Source: Magnolia sinica
Taxonomy: Eukaryota > Streptophyta > Magnoliopsida > Magnoliales > Magnoliaceae
Reading direction: 5' to 3'
DNA: 64,000 nucleotides
Assembly: GCF_029962835.1 (NCBI RefSeq)
Contig: NC_080590.1
Span: 62,370,001 to 62,434,000 of the forward strand
Below the pieces are notes generated by a model that was not told where the DNA came from, did no database searches, and worked only from the letters and a program-made list of their open reading frames with translations. Of the stretch, positions 43,704 to 55,241 are shown piece after piece. The translations under genes were made by a program, and so were the position numbers. Numbering within the stretch: position 1 is the stretch's first letter; each line of letters begins with the position of its first letter.

Positions 43704-46090
43704 ATGATTTGGATTAAACTGGACATGGGTTATAGGTAACTCGACGCACGCTGACACACTCTAACTTAGGAAGGAGGCGATGGAATTTAAAAATGATATT
43801 AGGATCCCAAGGTTTTGCTGATAGGCGAGACCAAACACTGTAAGTTCATCCACAACGTATATTGGATCATGTGAATTGACTTAAGTCACCTTTAGCCCAT
43901 CAGTCAACGGGTTTGAGTCGTTAGTTGATAAATTTTGAACCTGAAACGGATCCAAGTGGGGCCAATACGCGCATGTTACACCATGAAAATGGACCCTACG
44001 AGCCTAGGGACCCAAATCACGGAGTTTGGTAGGGCCCAGGGGCTCCCAAGAACCAAAAGCCATCACCGGGGGGGGGGGGGTGGTCACCGCCCCATGGTAG
44101 AGGCACCACCGGCCGGGCCAGCAGGGCGCGGCGGCACCGCGTGATGGACGGCGCACTACCGGCTAATCTAGCAGGGCGTAGCGGCGCCGTGGGATCGGCG
44201 GCACGCCGCCACCGACCGACCAAGGTGGGTCCCTCCCATGTGTGGGGGCCCCCTTTTAACCTCCCTAACACCTATTTCCCCTCATTTCACCCATTTGTAA
44301 CCCCTTAAACCCTTCCAAACCTCTCCTAAACCCCTCCTCTCTACTAAATCTCCAGTCCTAAGCTCTTATATTCATCTTACTCCTTGCATTTTTCATTTTT
44401 ACACCCCCTCACCTCAACCCTCTCCTTATCTCCCTTGCATTTCTTCCCTTTTCCTCATTTGAGCACCAAACCCATCACTTAGGGCTCCCAAAACACCCAT
44501 CTCCTTCAAAAATCTCACCTTCCACCACTATATTCTTCAAATCTTTCTAGGTACTTTCATATTAGACATAAATCCTAAAGCTCAAAGGATGAAGAACTAT
44601 GATTAAACTAAAATTTATTATAAATAGTAAAAATATAAATAAAATGGACTTTTGACCATTAAACTTATGGAATTTCATAAAATAACTAGGTTATTTGGAT
44701 AGAACAGCTTCTCCTACCCCAAAATCATGTATGACTCATCGAGTAACTCATTCTGGATTGAGAAATACACTCGTTTAAAAAATTGAGTGGCAGAACCACC
44801 ATCAGGGCCACCAGATGGCCGCAGAGGCACCGCCGGCTCCAATGAGTGGTGGCACCACCGCCGGATTTCTGCGATTTTCTGTATTTTTTGACCAACTTCA
44901 AAAAGTCATATCTCCCTCAATATAACTCCGATTTAGGTGATTCAAAAGCTAGATTTGAGCTTGATAAGTCTAGTTTTATATAAAAATAAGTAAAAAATAA
45001 AATAAATTTTTTAATATAGTTAAATATAGGACACTTTGACAATTGTCTAACTTCTAGAATTTTAACAATTTTTCTGCAACTCAAAATGAATTGAAATTTT
45101 GTAGGATGACTTTAAACTTAATGATAAACCACCATAAATATTTTTTAAAATATTTCACTTACTAAAAATATAGAAAATATTATAAGGAATAAAGACATTA
45201 CAGAATCATATAGAAAATCGTTGGTCTTGGACAACTAGTACTTCCCGATTTTTTATAATTTTTATGGAACTTCGAATGAAATAAAATTTTATGAAATAAA
45301 AGTAAGCTTAACAATGGATTACTATAAAAATTATAAAAATAATATGGTAACTAAAGGTGACAAATATGTTATAAATAATAAAAGGGTTGAAACTAAAAAT
45401 TTCTACAACTTCGAATTGCCAATAGACTAGTCATATCTCTTCATATTAAAGTTTAGTATTTGGTGTCTATTTAGGAATCATTTATAATCATACTAGGAAT
45501 CATCCTGTGGTTAAATTTGATTATACATAAACACACACAAACACACACGAACACACACACACACAAACACATATATATTTATACATACACAAATATTTTT
45601 GTTTAAGTTATTTTTGTGCAATTAAATTAGGACCCTTGAGTAGGATTGAGTTTCATAGTTTAATACTCCATAAGCTGATGTTAGAGGCGGACTACTGTAA
45701 AATATTATAAGTTTCTTTTTTTATATTCTCTTGTGAATTCAAGGTTCATACTACGTCAAGGAGATGTCCCTCCTATTTCCTTTTCCGCCGCCTTATGTTG
45801 CTAACATTCCAAACCTCTGAAATATCTTAGAATTCTCAATTCTTCCTTCCCTCTCGAAGTTAATGAAACCAAATTGCAGTCTGCTCATAACCCACTAGTC
45901 ATAAGATCGAAATGGTGATATACATATAAAATTTTATATTGTTAGAAACCTTTCTAGGATAATATTTGACTATAGGCATATTAAGATATTTATTAACCCC
46001 TACCTTGGACATAAATTAAAACAAGGACTCTCTTAGACCAAGACCCAAAGGATCAACCGCCAACCCCCGCATGCTATCTCAGCCCCTCCT
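43704..46090 (+). other. Non-coding stretch where Gag is expected
   Basis: No Gag domain is visible. The first 240 bases look like leader. A GC-rich part (44,040-44,240) with a G13 run at 44,068-44,080 and GGCACCGCCGG-like words (again at 44,810-44,870) is followed by AT-rich sequence with an AC microsatellite at 45,531-45,572. This could be a nested non-coding insertion, since a TGTTACACC start occurs at 43,974, or replacement of gag; a matching end was not found. Confidence 0.5.
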
Positions 46091-46615
46091 TTAAGATCTG
46101 TGGCATCGGCACAACCATACAATCGACCTTCTGCATCTCATAGTGGACCGCCACAATGACCTATGACAACGCAGCCTAACAGCCCGTAACAAGCTCGCGT
46201 ACATGCACTTGCTGCCGAAGCAGCTGAGACAGCGGTTATAGTACCGCTCGCCTTTGAAGTTACTGCCCACATCCAAGGTACACCAATATTTCTGTTAGTG
46301 GACACTGGGTCCACTATTTTAATGATAGCATGCTCTACAATCAAGCAATTAAGGTTGAACACTACCCCTATGGTTGGGGTGAGAGTCATCGCCGCAGTAG
46401 GAACCTTCACAGATGCCACTAGGCATTGTAAGAGTTACCCGATAGACTTAAGAAGCAGAGTGGTTCACATTGACCTAATTGTAACCAAGATATATCATTA
46501 CGATGTCATCCTTGGAATAGATTGGCTTACCGAAATAAAGACAGAGATTGACTACGAAACCAGATTGGTGACAGCACATGGTCCCAAGGGCACGACCTTC
46601 ACCTTCCCAATTTAG
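46091..46615 (+). pseudogene. Gag end and aspartic protease of the Tekay-like element
   Basis: A Gln/Pro-rich remnant with two stops leads to ARVHALAAEAAETAV, the usual Gag-protease junction of this clade. The protease active site VDTGSTILM is at about 46,300, with a later VILGIDWL flap-side motif near 46,510. The frame ends at a TAG at 46,613. Confidence 0.8.
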
Positions 46616-48160
46616 GTTAGTTGGCCCTACTGCATTAGTTGTTATGCTTCCCTGCTGGAGAATTATGATGGTCCGTTACTTGGGGACATGCCAGTAGTCC
46701 AAGATTTCATGGACATGTTCAGAATGATCCCTGGACTACCTCCTCAGCGCAAGATCGACTTTACCATCGACCTTATGCCAGGTGCGACACCTATCTCCTT
46801 ACCAATGTACCGCATGCCTCCATGTGAAATGGAGAAATTAAGGAAGCAGATTAATGATTTATTAGACTCAGGTTTTATACGGGCGAGCGTATCTCCTTGG
46901 GGAGCACCTGTGTTGTTTGTGAAAAAGAAGGATGGATCGCTGCGGTTGTGTATAGATTATCACAGGCTATATCATGTCACGGTAAAGAACAAGTATCCTT
47001 TGCCCAAGATAGATGACCTGTTCGATTAATTAAAGGGGGCTCAGTATTTTTCTAATATAGACTTACAGTCCGGGTATCATCAGTTGCGCGTCAGGAATAA
47101 AGACATGCAAAAAACAACTTTTAGGACCAGCTTCGGGTACTACGAGTTCCTCGTGATGCCGTTTGGACTTACAAATGCATCAGCCATATTCATGAATCTC
47201 ATGAATCGGGTATTTCGGCCGTATCTTGATCGCTTCATCATCGTATTCATAGATGACATTTTAATATACTCAAAGAGTCGAAAAGATCACAAAGAACACC
47301 TGCGAGCAGTCCTTGGTACCATTAAGTAGAATAAGTTGTTTGCACATTATTGAAAATGCAACTTCTGGAAGGAAGAAGTTAAGTTCTTATGGCACGTGAT
47401 TTTCAAAGAAGGAATCGCTATGGACCTTGCCAAGGTGACTGCAGTACAAGACTAGGAGTAGCCCGACTCAGTTACAGAAGTGAGGAGTTTCCTTGGACTT
47501 GCCGACTACTACCCCCGATTCATTAAAGATTTCTCCAAGATAGCCCGACCATTGTCTCAACTTACTCGAAAAGATCTTAAGTTTGCTTGGAATGAGAAAG
47601 CAGAGGCAGTCTTTCAAGAATTAAAGGACAAGCTGATGTCTGCACACGTGCTAGTACTGCCAGCGCAAGGGGTCAAATATACTATTTACACCGATGCCTC
47701 TCTTGTCGGTTTGGGATGTGTACTTATGTAGAAGGATAGGGTGATCGCCTATGCCTCACGACAATTGAGGAAATATGAAGAAAATTACCCCACTCACGAC
47801 CTGGAATTGGCGACAGTCATTTTCGAATTAAAGCTTTGGAGACACTACCTCTACGGCGAGGAGTTCGAGCTCTTTTATGACCACAAGAGTCTCAAGTACA
47901 TCTTTACACAGAGGGACCTGAATATGAGGCAACGCTGTTAGATGGAGACTTTAAAAGACTTCAAGTTTGAAGTCTCCTACCATCCTGGTAAGGCCAACAT
48001 TGTAGCCAATGCGTTGAGCTGCAAGAAGACTGTAGAATTTGTAGCCCCACTGATGGTAGAAGAGTGGAATATGGTGGAGTTCATGCGAGATTTTGAACAA
48101 AGGTTAATAATGGAAGAGCCATTCGAGAGCGTCGCACACTTTCATGTGTAACCACTTATT
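46616..48160 (+). pseudogene. Reverse transcriptase and RNase H of the Tekay-like element
   Basis: Continuing in the same frame, RT begins near 46,745 ([16 protein letters not shown]), with [14 protein letters not shown] near 46,930, [10 protein letters not shown] near 47,065, MPFGLTNA and the catalytic [11 protein letters not shown] near 47,250. The connection VRSFLGLADYYPRFI is near 47,485, and RNase H has YTDASLVGLG (47,690), VIAYASRQL and [11 protein letters not shown] (47,800). Stops occur at 47,027, 47,327, 47,351, 47,453, 47,459, 47,729 and 47,939, all without loss of frame. Most correspond to Gln, Trp or similar codons in the family. Confidence 0.9.
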
Positions 48161-49350
48161 GATGACCAAATCATTATGACTCAGAAAGAAGATGAGCTAT
48201 TGGTGAAGATGAGAGAGCATGTGAGCGACAGTGAAGAATCGGAATGGAGGATTGGCTTAGATGGAGGTTAGCGGTATCATGGCCACCTATGTGTCCCGAA
48301 CTATCACGACCTGAGGAGAGAAGTTCTAGAGGTCGGTCACAATTCGAAGTTGGCGATGCATCTGGGTAGTACGAAGATATATCAAGACGTGAAGCGTTTG
48401 TACTAGTGGGACAATATGAAGGCCCAAATAGCAGACTTTGTATCCCAATGCCTCACGTACCAGAAAGTTAAGGCTGTATATCGCCGACCCCCTAGTTTAC
48501 TTCTGCCCATGCACATAGCCAAGTGGAAGCGGGATTTCATATCTATGGATTTCATTTTCGGGCTACCAAAGACAAGAAAGGGGCATGACTCCATTTGAGT
48601 GATTATGGACCGGTTGACGAAATTGGCCCATTTGCTTCCGATTAGAGTTTCTAATTCGGCAAATGACCTGGCCAAGCTATATATCAAGGAGATAGTATGA
48701 CTGCATGGGGTTCCTATAGAGATTGTGTCGGACCAAGACACACAATTCACGTCTATTTTCTAGACTCGAATATAAGAAGCAATGGGACTAAAAATGAAAT
48801 TCAGTACCGCGTTCTACTCTCAGACTGATGGGTAGATGGAGCAGGTAAATTAAATACTTGAGGACATGTTGTGAGCATGTGTACTTGACTTCAAAGATAG
48901 CTGGGATGACTGTCTCCCTTATGCTGAGTTTGCTTATAACAACAACTTCCAAACAAGCATTGGCATGGTTCCTTACGAAGCCTTGTATGGACGCCCATGT
49001 CGAGCTCCACATTATTGGGCAGAAATTGGTGAGAAGAGCTTGGTTGGCCCAGACTTGGTTCAGAAGACTTCAGAGAAGATCGATATTATCAGGTGTCGAC
49101 TCCTTACAACCCAGAGTAGGTAGAAGAGTTACGCTGATACGAGACGCAAGTAATTGGAATTTGAAGTTAAGGACCATGTAGTCCTTAAAGTTTTCCCAAT
49201 GAAAGGAGTACTTTGTTTTGGTAGGAAAAGGAAATTCACGCTGAGATTCATTGGACCATTCCAGATTATAGACCGAGTGGGTATAGTGGCATACCGTCTA
49301 GCCTTGCCCACACCACTCGCAGGCATACACAACATATTTCATGTATCGAT
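48161..49350 (+). pseudogene. Integrase and GPF/Y module of the Tekay-like element
   Basis: The same frame gives an HHCC-type region (YHGHLCVPNYHDLRREV near 48,270, ending CLTYQKVKA, where the second Cys is Tyr). The core has MDFIFGLPKT (first Asp), SDQDTQFTS (second Asp, near 48,730) and a DGQ-E type segment near 48,830 keeping the Glu. Then come LPYAEFAYNN, YEALYGRPCR and finally RFIGPFQIIDRVG (GPF) and HNIFHVSMLKK near 49,350. At least nine nonsense codons interrupt it. Confidence 0.88.
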
Positions 49351-49505
49351 GCTGAAGAAACGGAAGTTGAAGTCCGTAAAAACTACCAAGGAGGAGACTA
49401 CTTAGGAAACGAAAGCTGAAGTCTGTAAAAACTACCCACAAATCCTCGAGGAGTACGAAAAGGTACTAATTTTGGGGACAAAATTTTTCTTTAAGGGGGG
49501 TAGAA
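49351..49505 (+). pseudogene. Collapsed chromodomain and polypurine tract
   Basis: After FHVSML the expected chromodomain is almost absent. A trace EETT-stop-ETKAEVCKNYP (the tail after a chromodomain) follows directly, ending KFFFKGG before the LTR. A roughly 30-base near-duplicate (around 49,358-49,386 and 49,408-49,437) sits at the junction. The purine tract AAGGGGGGTAGAA occupies 49,493-49,505. Confidence 0.65.
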
Positions 49506-52500
49506 TGTAACATCTTGGAAAAATTCGTACAAAGACCCGAGTACCACCTCAGGTAGAACAACCTAAGGACCGCATCCTGTCGTATAATTTAGGTGAAATT
49601 TAGTTAAGTACTAAACTAAATAATCGATGGATTAAGCTTAGGCCACCATTTTCACAAATGAGAAGGCTTAAAACCTTGAGTACTACTGGCTCAATAGTAC
49701 ATAAAGACTTAGAAGAAATTCCAAGAGCCTGTCACTCTCGGGAGTACATTGAAACCCCGTATCGGACCTAGACCACATGTCAAAGGTCCGATGACCGTGA
49801 AACTATAGGATTATGTTTGTCCTACTGGGCTTGATAACCATCATGGGAATTAAGCTCAGATAGTGTCCAAAAACGTACAACTTGAGCCATGAGTGAAGTG
49901 TGTGAGAAGCGTAATTACCTTTGGAAAATGGACCAAAACTTAAGTGAATTGGGCAGTTCACTCTCACGTGAAATTGAGGATTTCGGACGTTAGTTTGTGA
50001 CCAAACTTCACTCATGGGGAAAGAAAATTTTCCTGCACATATCCGTATACCTGTGGCCCCGATTGAGTAAGTATGACCATTGATCTGATGCAAGATCTCC
50101 ACGGTCGATCAACTTATCCGATTGCACCAAAATCATGTCCTGGCATAAATCCATTGCTAGTGAACGTACCCTATGATGTAGGTGGGTTGTGGGCCTCCCT
50201 ATGAGCCCTGTTTGTCAAAAACAGCTGCCCAAAGGGTATAACCTATGTTAAGGTGGCCTTGGGGCCATTTGCATCACTTCTGGGCTTATAAATAGCCCTT
50301 ATTTCACCCCTCCTCTCTCATATACGAATTTCACAAAACCCTAAGGGAGAGAGGAGAGAAAAGAAGAGAAGAGAGGAAAGAGAGAAGAGAGATCTTAGGA
50401 GATTCCTATAAGAATGCTCCCCCACGATTCCACGCACCAAATCTTCGTCCCATTATGCTACACGACCTTTTTTGGCTACAATTTGGGTAAGAAATCCTAA
50501 CCCTAATATCAATGTAGAGATCCAGGTTAGTTATTTGTCAGCCTACCTAACCTGTTTCATCATTTAGGTACTCGACGTTCCATTTTCAGGAACGTAGAGT
50601 TTGAACCGAGTCCGAGTCGAGCATCCCGACGAAAGGTGCGGACTATAAATGCTTACGTTACGGTTATCAATGCTTTCATGTCAGCTAATGATTTATATCT
50701 GACTTGCTTGCTACCGTATTGACTTAGATATGTCAATTTCTGTATGGTATGCATATATGAAATGTGATGAGTGAAAGATGCATCCTATAGTTTGTTGAAA
50801 TGTTTGAATGAACATTTAAAAATGATTTGTGCTTGCCATGATTGTTGATCCAGGTTTCATCATTATTATATGCATGTTGATCTATCGGTATAAGGAATTG
50901 ATAAAACATATGCTATAACTAACCTAGTCTATATATTTGATGAAGTGTAGTCTAAGTGTTTGATGAATTGTCTAAATGAGAAATTGTTGACGATTTGTAC
51001 TTATTACGAGTATGAAGACAGGATTCTTCATTGCTTTATGCATATGTATACTTTATTTTATGTAGTCATATTTGCCTCTATGTAATTAATTGACAAAATG
51101 CAAGTGTTTGGTAACATGATTTATGTGTTAGATGAAATGCTCAAATGAGAAATCCACTTGGATTGTTTGTTAAATGCTAAGATGATTATCACCTGTGTTT
51201 GTTAGCTGGATATGAGTAGGATTGAGGCTACAATGTAGCCCAGGCAATCGGTAACAGTCCCTGTTCGGGTGGCTGAATTAGTCTTGCCACATTGGGTATA
51301 CTCGATGAATCTGGGTCGCACGATGATTGTCGACAGTGGTTAGGCCACGAGGGGTGTTTTTGCGCTCTATGTCGATTAAGTCAGCGTGTGCCCATATTAA
51401 TTGAACTTGCTTAACAAACTAATTGGCCTATTATGTGTTTACCATGTATGGACACTACCGCTTGAATATAAGGTACCCCTCACCAGTGCAAATATCCACT
51501 TTAACCATGGTACCACGATCCGCTAGACTCATGAGCTGGGCATGGTGGTATGAGACACCGTATTCGAGCTATCGACCTATGCTGGGGTGACGAGCCTCCC
51601 CATAGTGACCAGTGAGCAACTCAGACTCGTGAGCTGGGCCTGGTGGTATAGGCCACCGTGTTCGTGCTGTCGGCCTACGTTGAGGTGACGAGCCTCCCCA
51701 TAGTGACCGCGAGTATAAATTCTTGAACTTGCCTATCAAATGTGTTTCATTAGGAGTGATGACCCTATAACTTGCCTATCGTATGTACTTAACTAGGAGT
51801 GACGAACCTAGATGGATCCTTCGATTCGGGTCAATGATATAAAGGGATGTACCCTACCTTCCTAAACTTACTGTATGAATAAGCTTAATTAAGTACTTGG
51901 CAAACACGACCACACATCGCATTGCATTTGCTAGGATGTGCTTTAAAGGCAATGAAGTTGCACCGTTTTGAGGAAGTGTTGTCATTTGCGAAATAGGTTG
52001 TCGGAGTCGCTTGGGAGGGAGCTTCGATGCGAGGGCATACATCGTTACTTGCACTCTATTCCTGCATTAAAAAGAGTAGTTAGGAAGTGATTGTTATATT
52101 GCTTTATCATTACTACTTGATTGACTTGATAACATGTTAACTTTTACCTTATAGAAGCACTGAGTTGATCACTCACTGCCACTCTGAGGCAGTGTTTTAA
52201 AACACCAACCAAACTCTAATTTAGATGCAGGTACTGGTGAAGTCCATGCAATGGAGAAGGACTTTATGGATGAGGAGGAGGAATTCTCTTACTTTTAGCT
52301 CTTAGGCGGGTCGATGTAAACCTCATGCAGATGCGCAAAGACCACTGGGATATCTGGCTTAGTTGGATACTTTACATTTCCATATTTTGTTCATTTTGAG
52401 ATAATATATTTATTTTAAACCCAGTTACATACTCATACTCTGGAGGTTTGTGAAACACCCACATGCTTAAATAGATATGTTTCAGACTTCCACTTGGTTA

Positions 52501-52664
52501 CTTTAATTATATCCGGAGTATGATATGTTATTTTAGTATAATCTCACTCATGCTTAACTCATTAATATGGATGAAATCTAAACATCATCATCCATATTGC
52601 ATAAGTGATGTTCTGAATCTCCGGAGTAGAGCCTCGCTCGACCCTCAAAATTCACGGCGTTACA
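49506..52664 (+). repeat. 3' LTR of the Tekay-like element
   Basis: 3,159 bases, TGTAACATC to GCGTTACA, followed by AGTTG. It contains the 105-base stretch (about 51,890-51,994) missing from the 5' LTR. Confidence 0.92.
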
Positions 52665-53290
52665 AGTTGCCTACATGATGCCCCCAAGGTCTTCCATCGG
52701 TTAATGAATTTCTCTGCGGGCTCATTTTCTCTCTACCATACAAAAGCTAGTTCTATAATACTGACATCCCGATCAGACAAGAAGAAATTTGACATAAATG
52801 CGTCTTGCATCTGCTCCTAAGTTCGTATTAATTCTAGTGCTAGATTTGAATGCCATCGGAATGCTTTCCCTATTAAAAAAGAGCCAAACAGCCGCAAGGA
52901 ATATTGTGGGACAGTAGAAAAGTTACCCATAATCGTGATGAAATTCATAAGATGCTCTTCTGGAGATCCGTCTCCATTGAATTTCTGAAAATTTTGGTGT
53001 TTGAAGTTGGCTGGGAATGGAACATCTTCCACTACCTTGGGATATGATGTTCTATACCAGAATCTTCTAGAATGCGGGCATTCTCTCTCGGTTTTGACAA
53101 CTTCTATTATCACTTGCCACATCTTGTAATGTGTTATCACCCTCGTCGTAGGAGCAGATCCGTGCGAATCCGCTTTGGGTGGTTGCGAGCCTTCGGGCTG
53201 TTGATCATGGCCATTCATGGTGGCCATCATAGGAGGGGCTACAATTTGAGGCACATTATGTACAAGAGTGGCCAAGGCCTCTCAGAGGCT
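52665..53290 (-). pseudogene. Tat/Ogre-like Gag, N-terminal part
   Basis: The minus-strand frame 52,817-53,275 contains a Met/Pro/Gln-rich start and then the Gag core: VPFPANFKHQNFQKFNGDG, PEEHLMNFITIMG and SFLIGKAFRWHSNL, closely resembling the retrotransposon Gag domain of the Tat group. It continues toward 52,670, where the Tekay-like element interrupts, and resumes at 40,631. Confidence 0.8.
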
Positions 53291-54094
53291 CCTACATTCC
53301 TCCATTAATGTTGTCTGTGCTTATGCCATCTCAGTCATGCACTCATCAACAGTTGGCAACGGATTCTAACATGTCTCTGCCATACACACGACAACTTCTC
53401 CACTTCCTAACAAAGTCGTTGCGGGAGTGGGATAAGAGTGGATCAATGTGAGAGGACTTGACAAGAGGGGATTCTCGTTGGACTCTTTAATGTTGTCGTA
53501 TGATTTGGCCGATCATAATATGGCTTATGGAGATGTCGTTTGTGGAGATGTAGGGACGGTATGTCTTTTATAGGTAACTTCCCCTTTTCTTTCCTAGTCC
53601 ATCAAACATTTGCGGTAGGCTGAGCCGAAAAGTCTTGTAACGTTAAGGGACAAGGGGACTTTCCTGGATACAATGTTGGTGGGGCGAGCTTAGGGTTTCT
53701 TCTAGCTACATTCCTTATTACTGGTCCCCTAATCATCCGTGGCGGAGTTAACTTGACAGCTATACAAGCTTGAGTTCTCGATCTTCGGCGGAGACGATGA
53801 CCCATTCATCGTCGTTATCTTGTGCAAGTGGTGATATGGATATTACTCTGGCAGTAGCTTATGACATATCCCTTTTAACCAGAATTGGTTGGTGTGGAGT
53901 CAGCAGGTTCTTTTGGCTCAGATACTGATTACGAGCATATTCTATTACAAACCCAGTTGATATGAAATAGAAAATTGTCTTGGTCACAAATGTTGCGATT
54001 GCAATCTTGTTTGAATGAATTGGGTTCTTGTCAGAGTAATTCAAGATACTTATAAGTATTTAGATAAGTTTGTACTTTATCTTAGAGATGAAGG
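53291..54094 (-). other. Leader or early Gag region of the Tat-like element
   Basis: No intact ORF. On the minus strand there are short basic and Pro-rich frames (53,602-53,805) that could be early Gag or leader. Nothing else is seen. Confidence 0.4.
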
Positions 54095-54103
54095 GGGGGA
54101 TTT

Positions 54104-54212
54104 TCCCGTTGAGAGTCGCCATTTTGGTGTCGATATAACACCAAACAATGATGAATTTCTCTAAATGGTTTCTAAGTTAGTATCAATGAGAAGGTCCCCA
54201 GTAGAGTCGCCA
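54104..54212 (-). other. Primer-site-like sequence, present twice
   Basis: On the minus strand AAAATGGCGACTCTACTGGG begins at 54,215, typical of the primer-site region of Tat/Ogre elements (complement of a non-Met tRNA). A second AAAATGGCGACTCTCAACGG begins at 54,124, 91 bases further in. Confidence 0.55.
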
Positions 54213-54926
54213 TTTTGTTTCGATAAGAAATGAATTTATTTGACTTGGGGAATTATCTCATTCGACAATAACGAAGAAAAGACAGAGAGAACAATCATCA
54301 CAATGTGTTTTATTAATTCTAAATTTGTTTACAATCTCTTTATCCCTTGATTCTAAGATAAAGCGCACATAATTACAAAACATAGGTATTAAATAAGTTC
54401 AAATATCAATTCTGACGGAATTCTGGCTTGCGATGTATTCATCTCAGCTAGAGAAGTGTTGTGCGGATTGAACATCTTTCGTTCTTTCTTTTAATTCAAC
54501 TAGAATAGAAGCCTCTTGTATAAGAATACTGATTCCGAAGAATAATTCATAGTAATTTAGAAAAATTGACAACATATCCACACTACACATCATATCTACG
54601 CAACAACATGTTGTTACACGGTCCGGCGCAATGGACATAGTCCATATTCTTCTTCTTCTTCTTCTTCTTCTTCTTCTTCTCTAAGTACCTGTCAGGGTAC
54701 TCAGAGGTCTTCTTCTTCTCAGGAGCTTTGATCTTTGGTGTGTGTGTCCAAATGAAAGGCGGAATGGGGTTTTTATAGATCTTCACACATTTAAACCCTC
54801 GATCTTTGTGTTATGGGACCCACCTTGCATAATACTTCAACCTCTTGGCACACAACCAATATTCTCCCCTTCACAGTGTTACGTGGACCCGCACAACAAG
54901 TATTCGTTGCGTGCTCCTACACAACA
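54213..54926 (-). repeat. Probable 5' LTR of the Tat-like element
   Basis: It lies directly upstream of the primer-like site. On the minus strand it has a TATAAAAA box near 54,771-54,778 and a CTT/AAG microsatellite at 54,648-54,680. A TGTTGTGTAGGAG start at 54,926 next to a Copia integrase frame is the suggested left end. The boundaries are tentative because the 3' LTR is not in the window. Confidence 0.4.
54648..54680. repeat. CTT microsatellite
   Basis: An uninterrupted (CTT)n run of about 33 bases; the poly-Lys minus-strand frame here is a product of it. Confidence 0.92.
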
Positions 54927-54949
54927 CTAATAATCATCAACTTATATTC

Positions 54950-55241
54950 TTCTTTATTTTACTTGATTCCTTCAAGTTCTTCAGCACTTATCATCATTTC
55001 TATGCTCCAACAACCACTCTGTTCTGTTGTGGTGTTTTTGGGGCGGAGAATTCATGCCGGATTCCATTTTCATCATAATATTTTTAGAATCGGTCATTCT
55101 CAAATTTCCCACCATGATCACTCCATATACGTTTTATATAACATCCCTTCTCATTTTGGAGTTGTTTTGCCATTTTCTGGAATTCATCAAATGCATCAAA
55201 TTTTTTTCGAAGAAAGCCGACCCAAGGAAATTTAGAGTAAT
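54950..55241 (-). pseudogene. Copia integrase fragment
   Basis: The minus strand reads FPWVGFLRKKFDAF, KRIWSDHGGKFEND (second catalytic Asp) and, after a stop, a [20 protein letters not shown] stretch. That is the integrase core up to just before its Glu. It is cut on one side by the SIRE-like element 2 (target GTAAT at 55,237-55,241) and on the other by the Tat-like LTR. Confidence 0.8.

Larger units (their letters stand above)
40632..52664 (+). mobile_element. Tekay-like Ty3/gypsy retrotransposon, full-length but decayed
   Basis: LTRs 40,632-43,688 and 49,506-52,664 both start TGTAAC and end GCGTTACA. The target duplication AGTTG is present at 40,627-40,631 and 52,665-52,669. A Met-tRNA primer site follows the 5' LTR and a purine tract precedes the 3' LTR. 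Pol order (protease, RT, RNase H, integrase, GPF/Y module, chromodomain trace) is that of a chromovirus, and the 3-kb LTRs fit the Tekay/Del clade. It has inserted into the Gag of a Tat-like element of opposite orientation. Most of its own gag is missing. Confidence 0.93.

Noticed and set aside
44017..44271. GC-rich frames on both strands near 44.0-44.3 kb
   Set aside because: Pro/Gly/Arg/Ala-rich product of a GC-rich repeat; no family resemblance and no long extension.
46138..46419. Minus-strand frame of 93 codons over the Tekay-like protease
   Set aside because: Shadow of the plus-strand protease, which has a clear DTGS active site.
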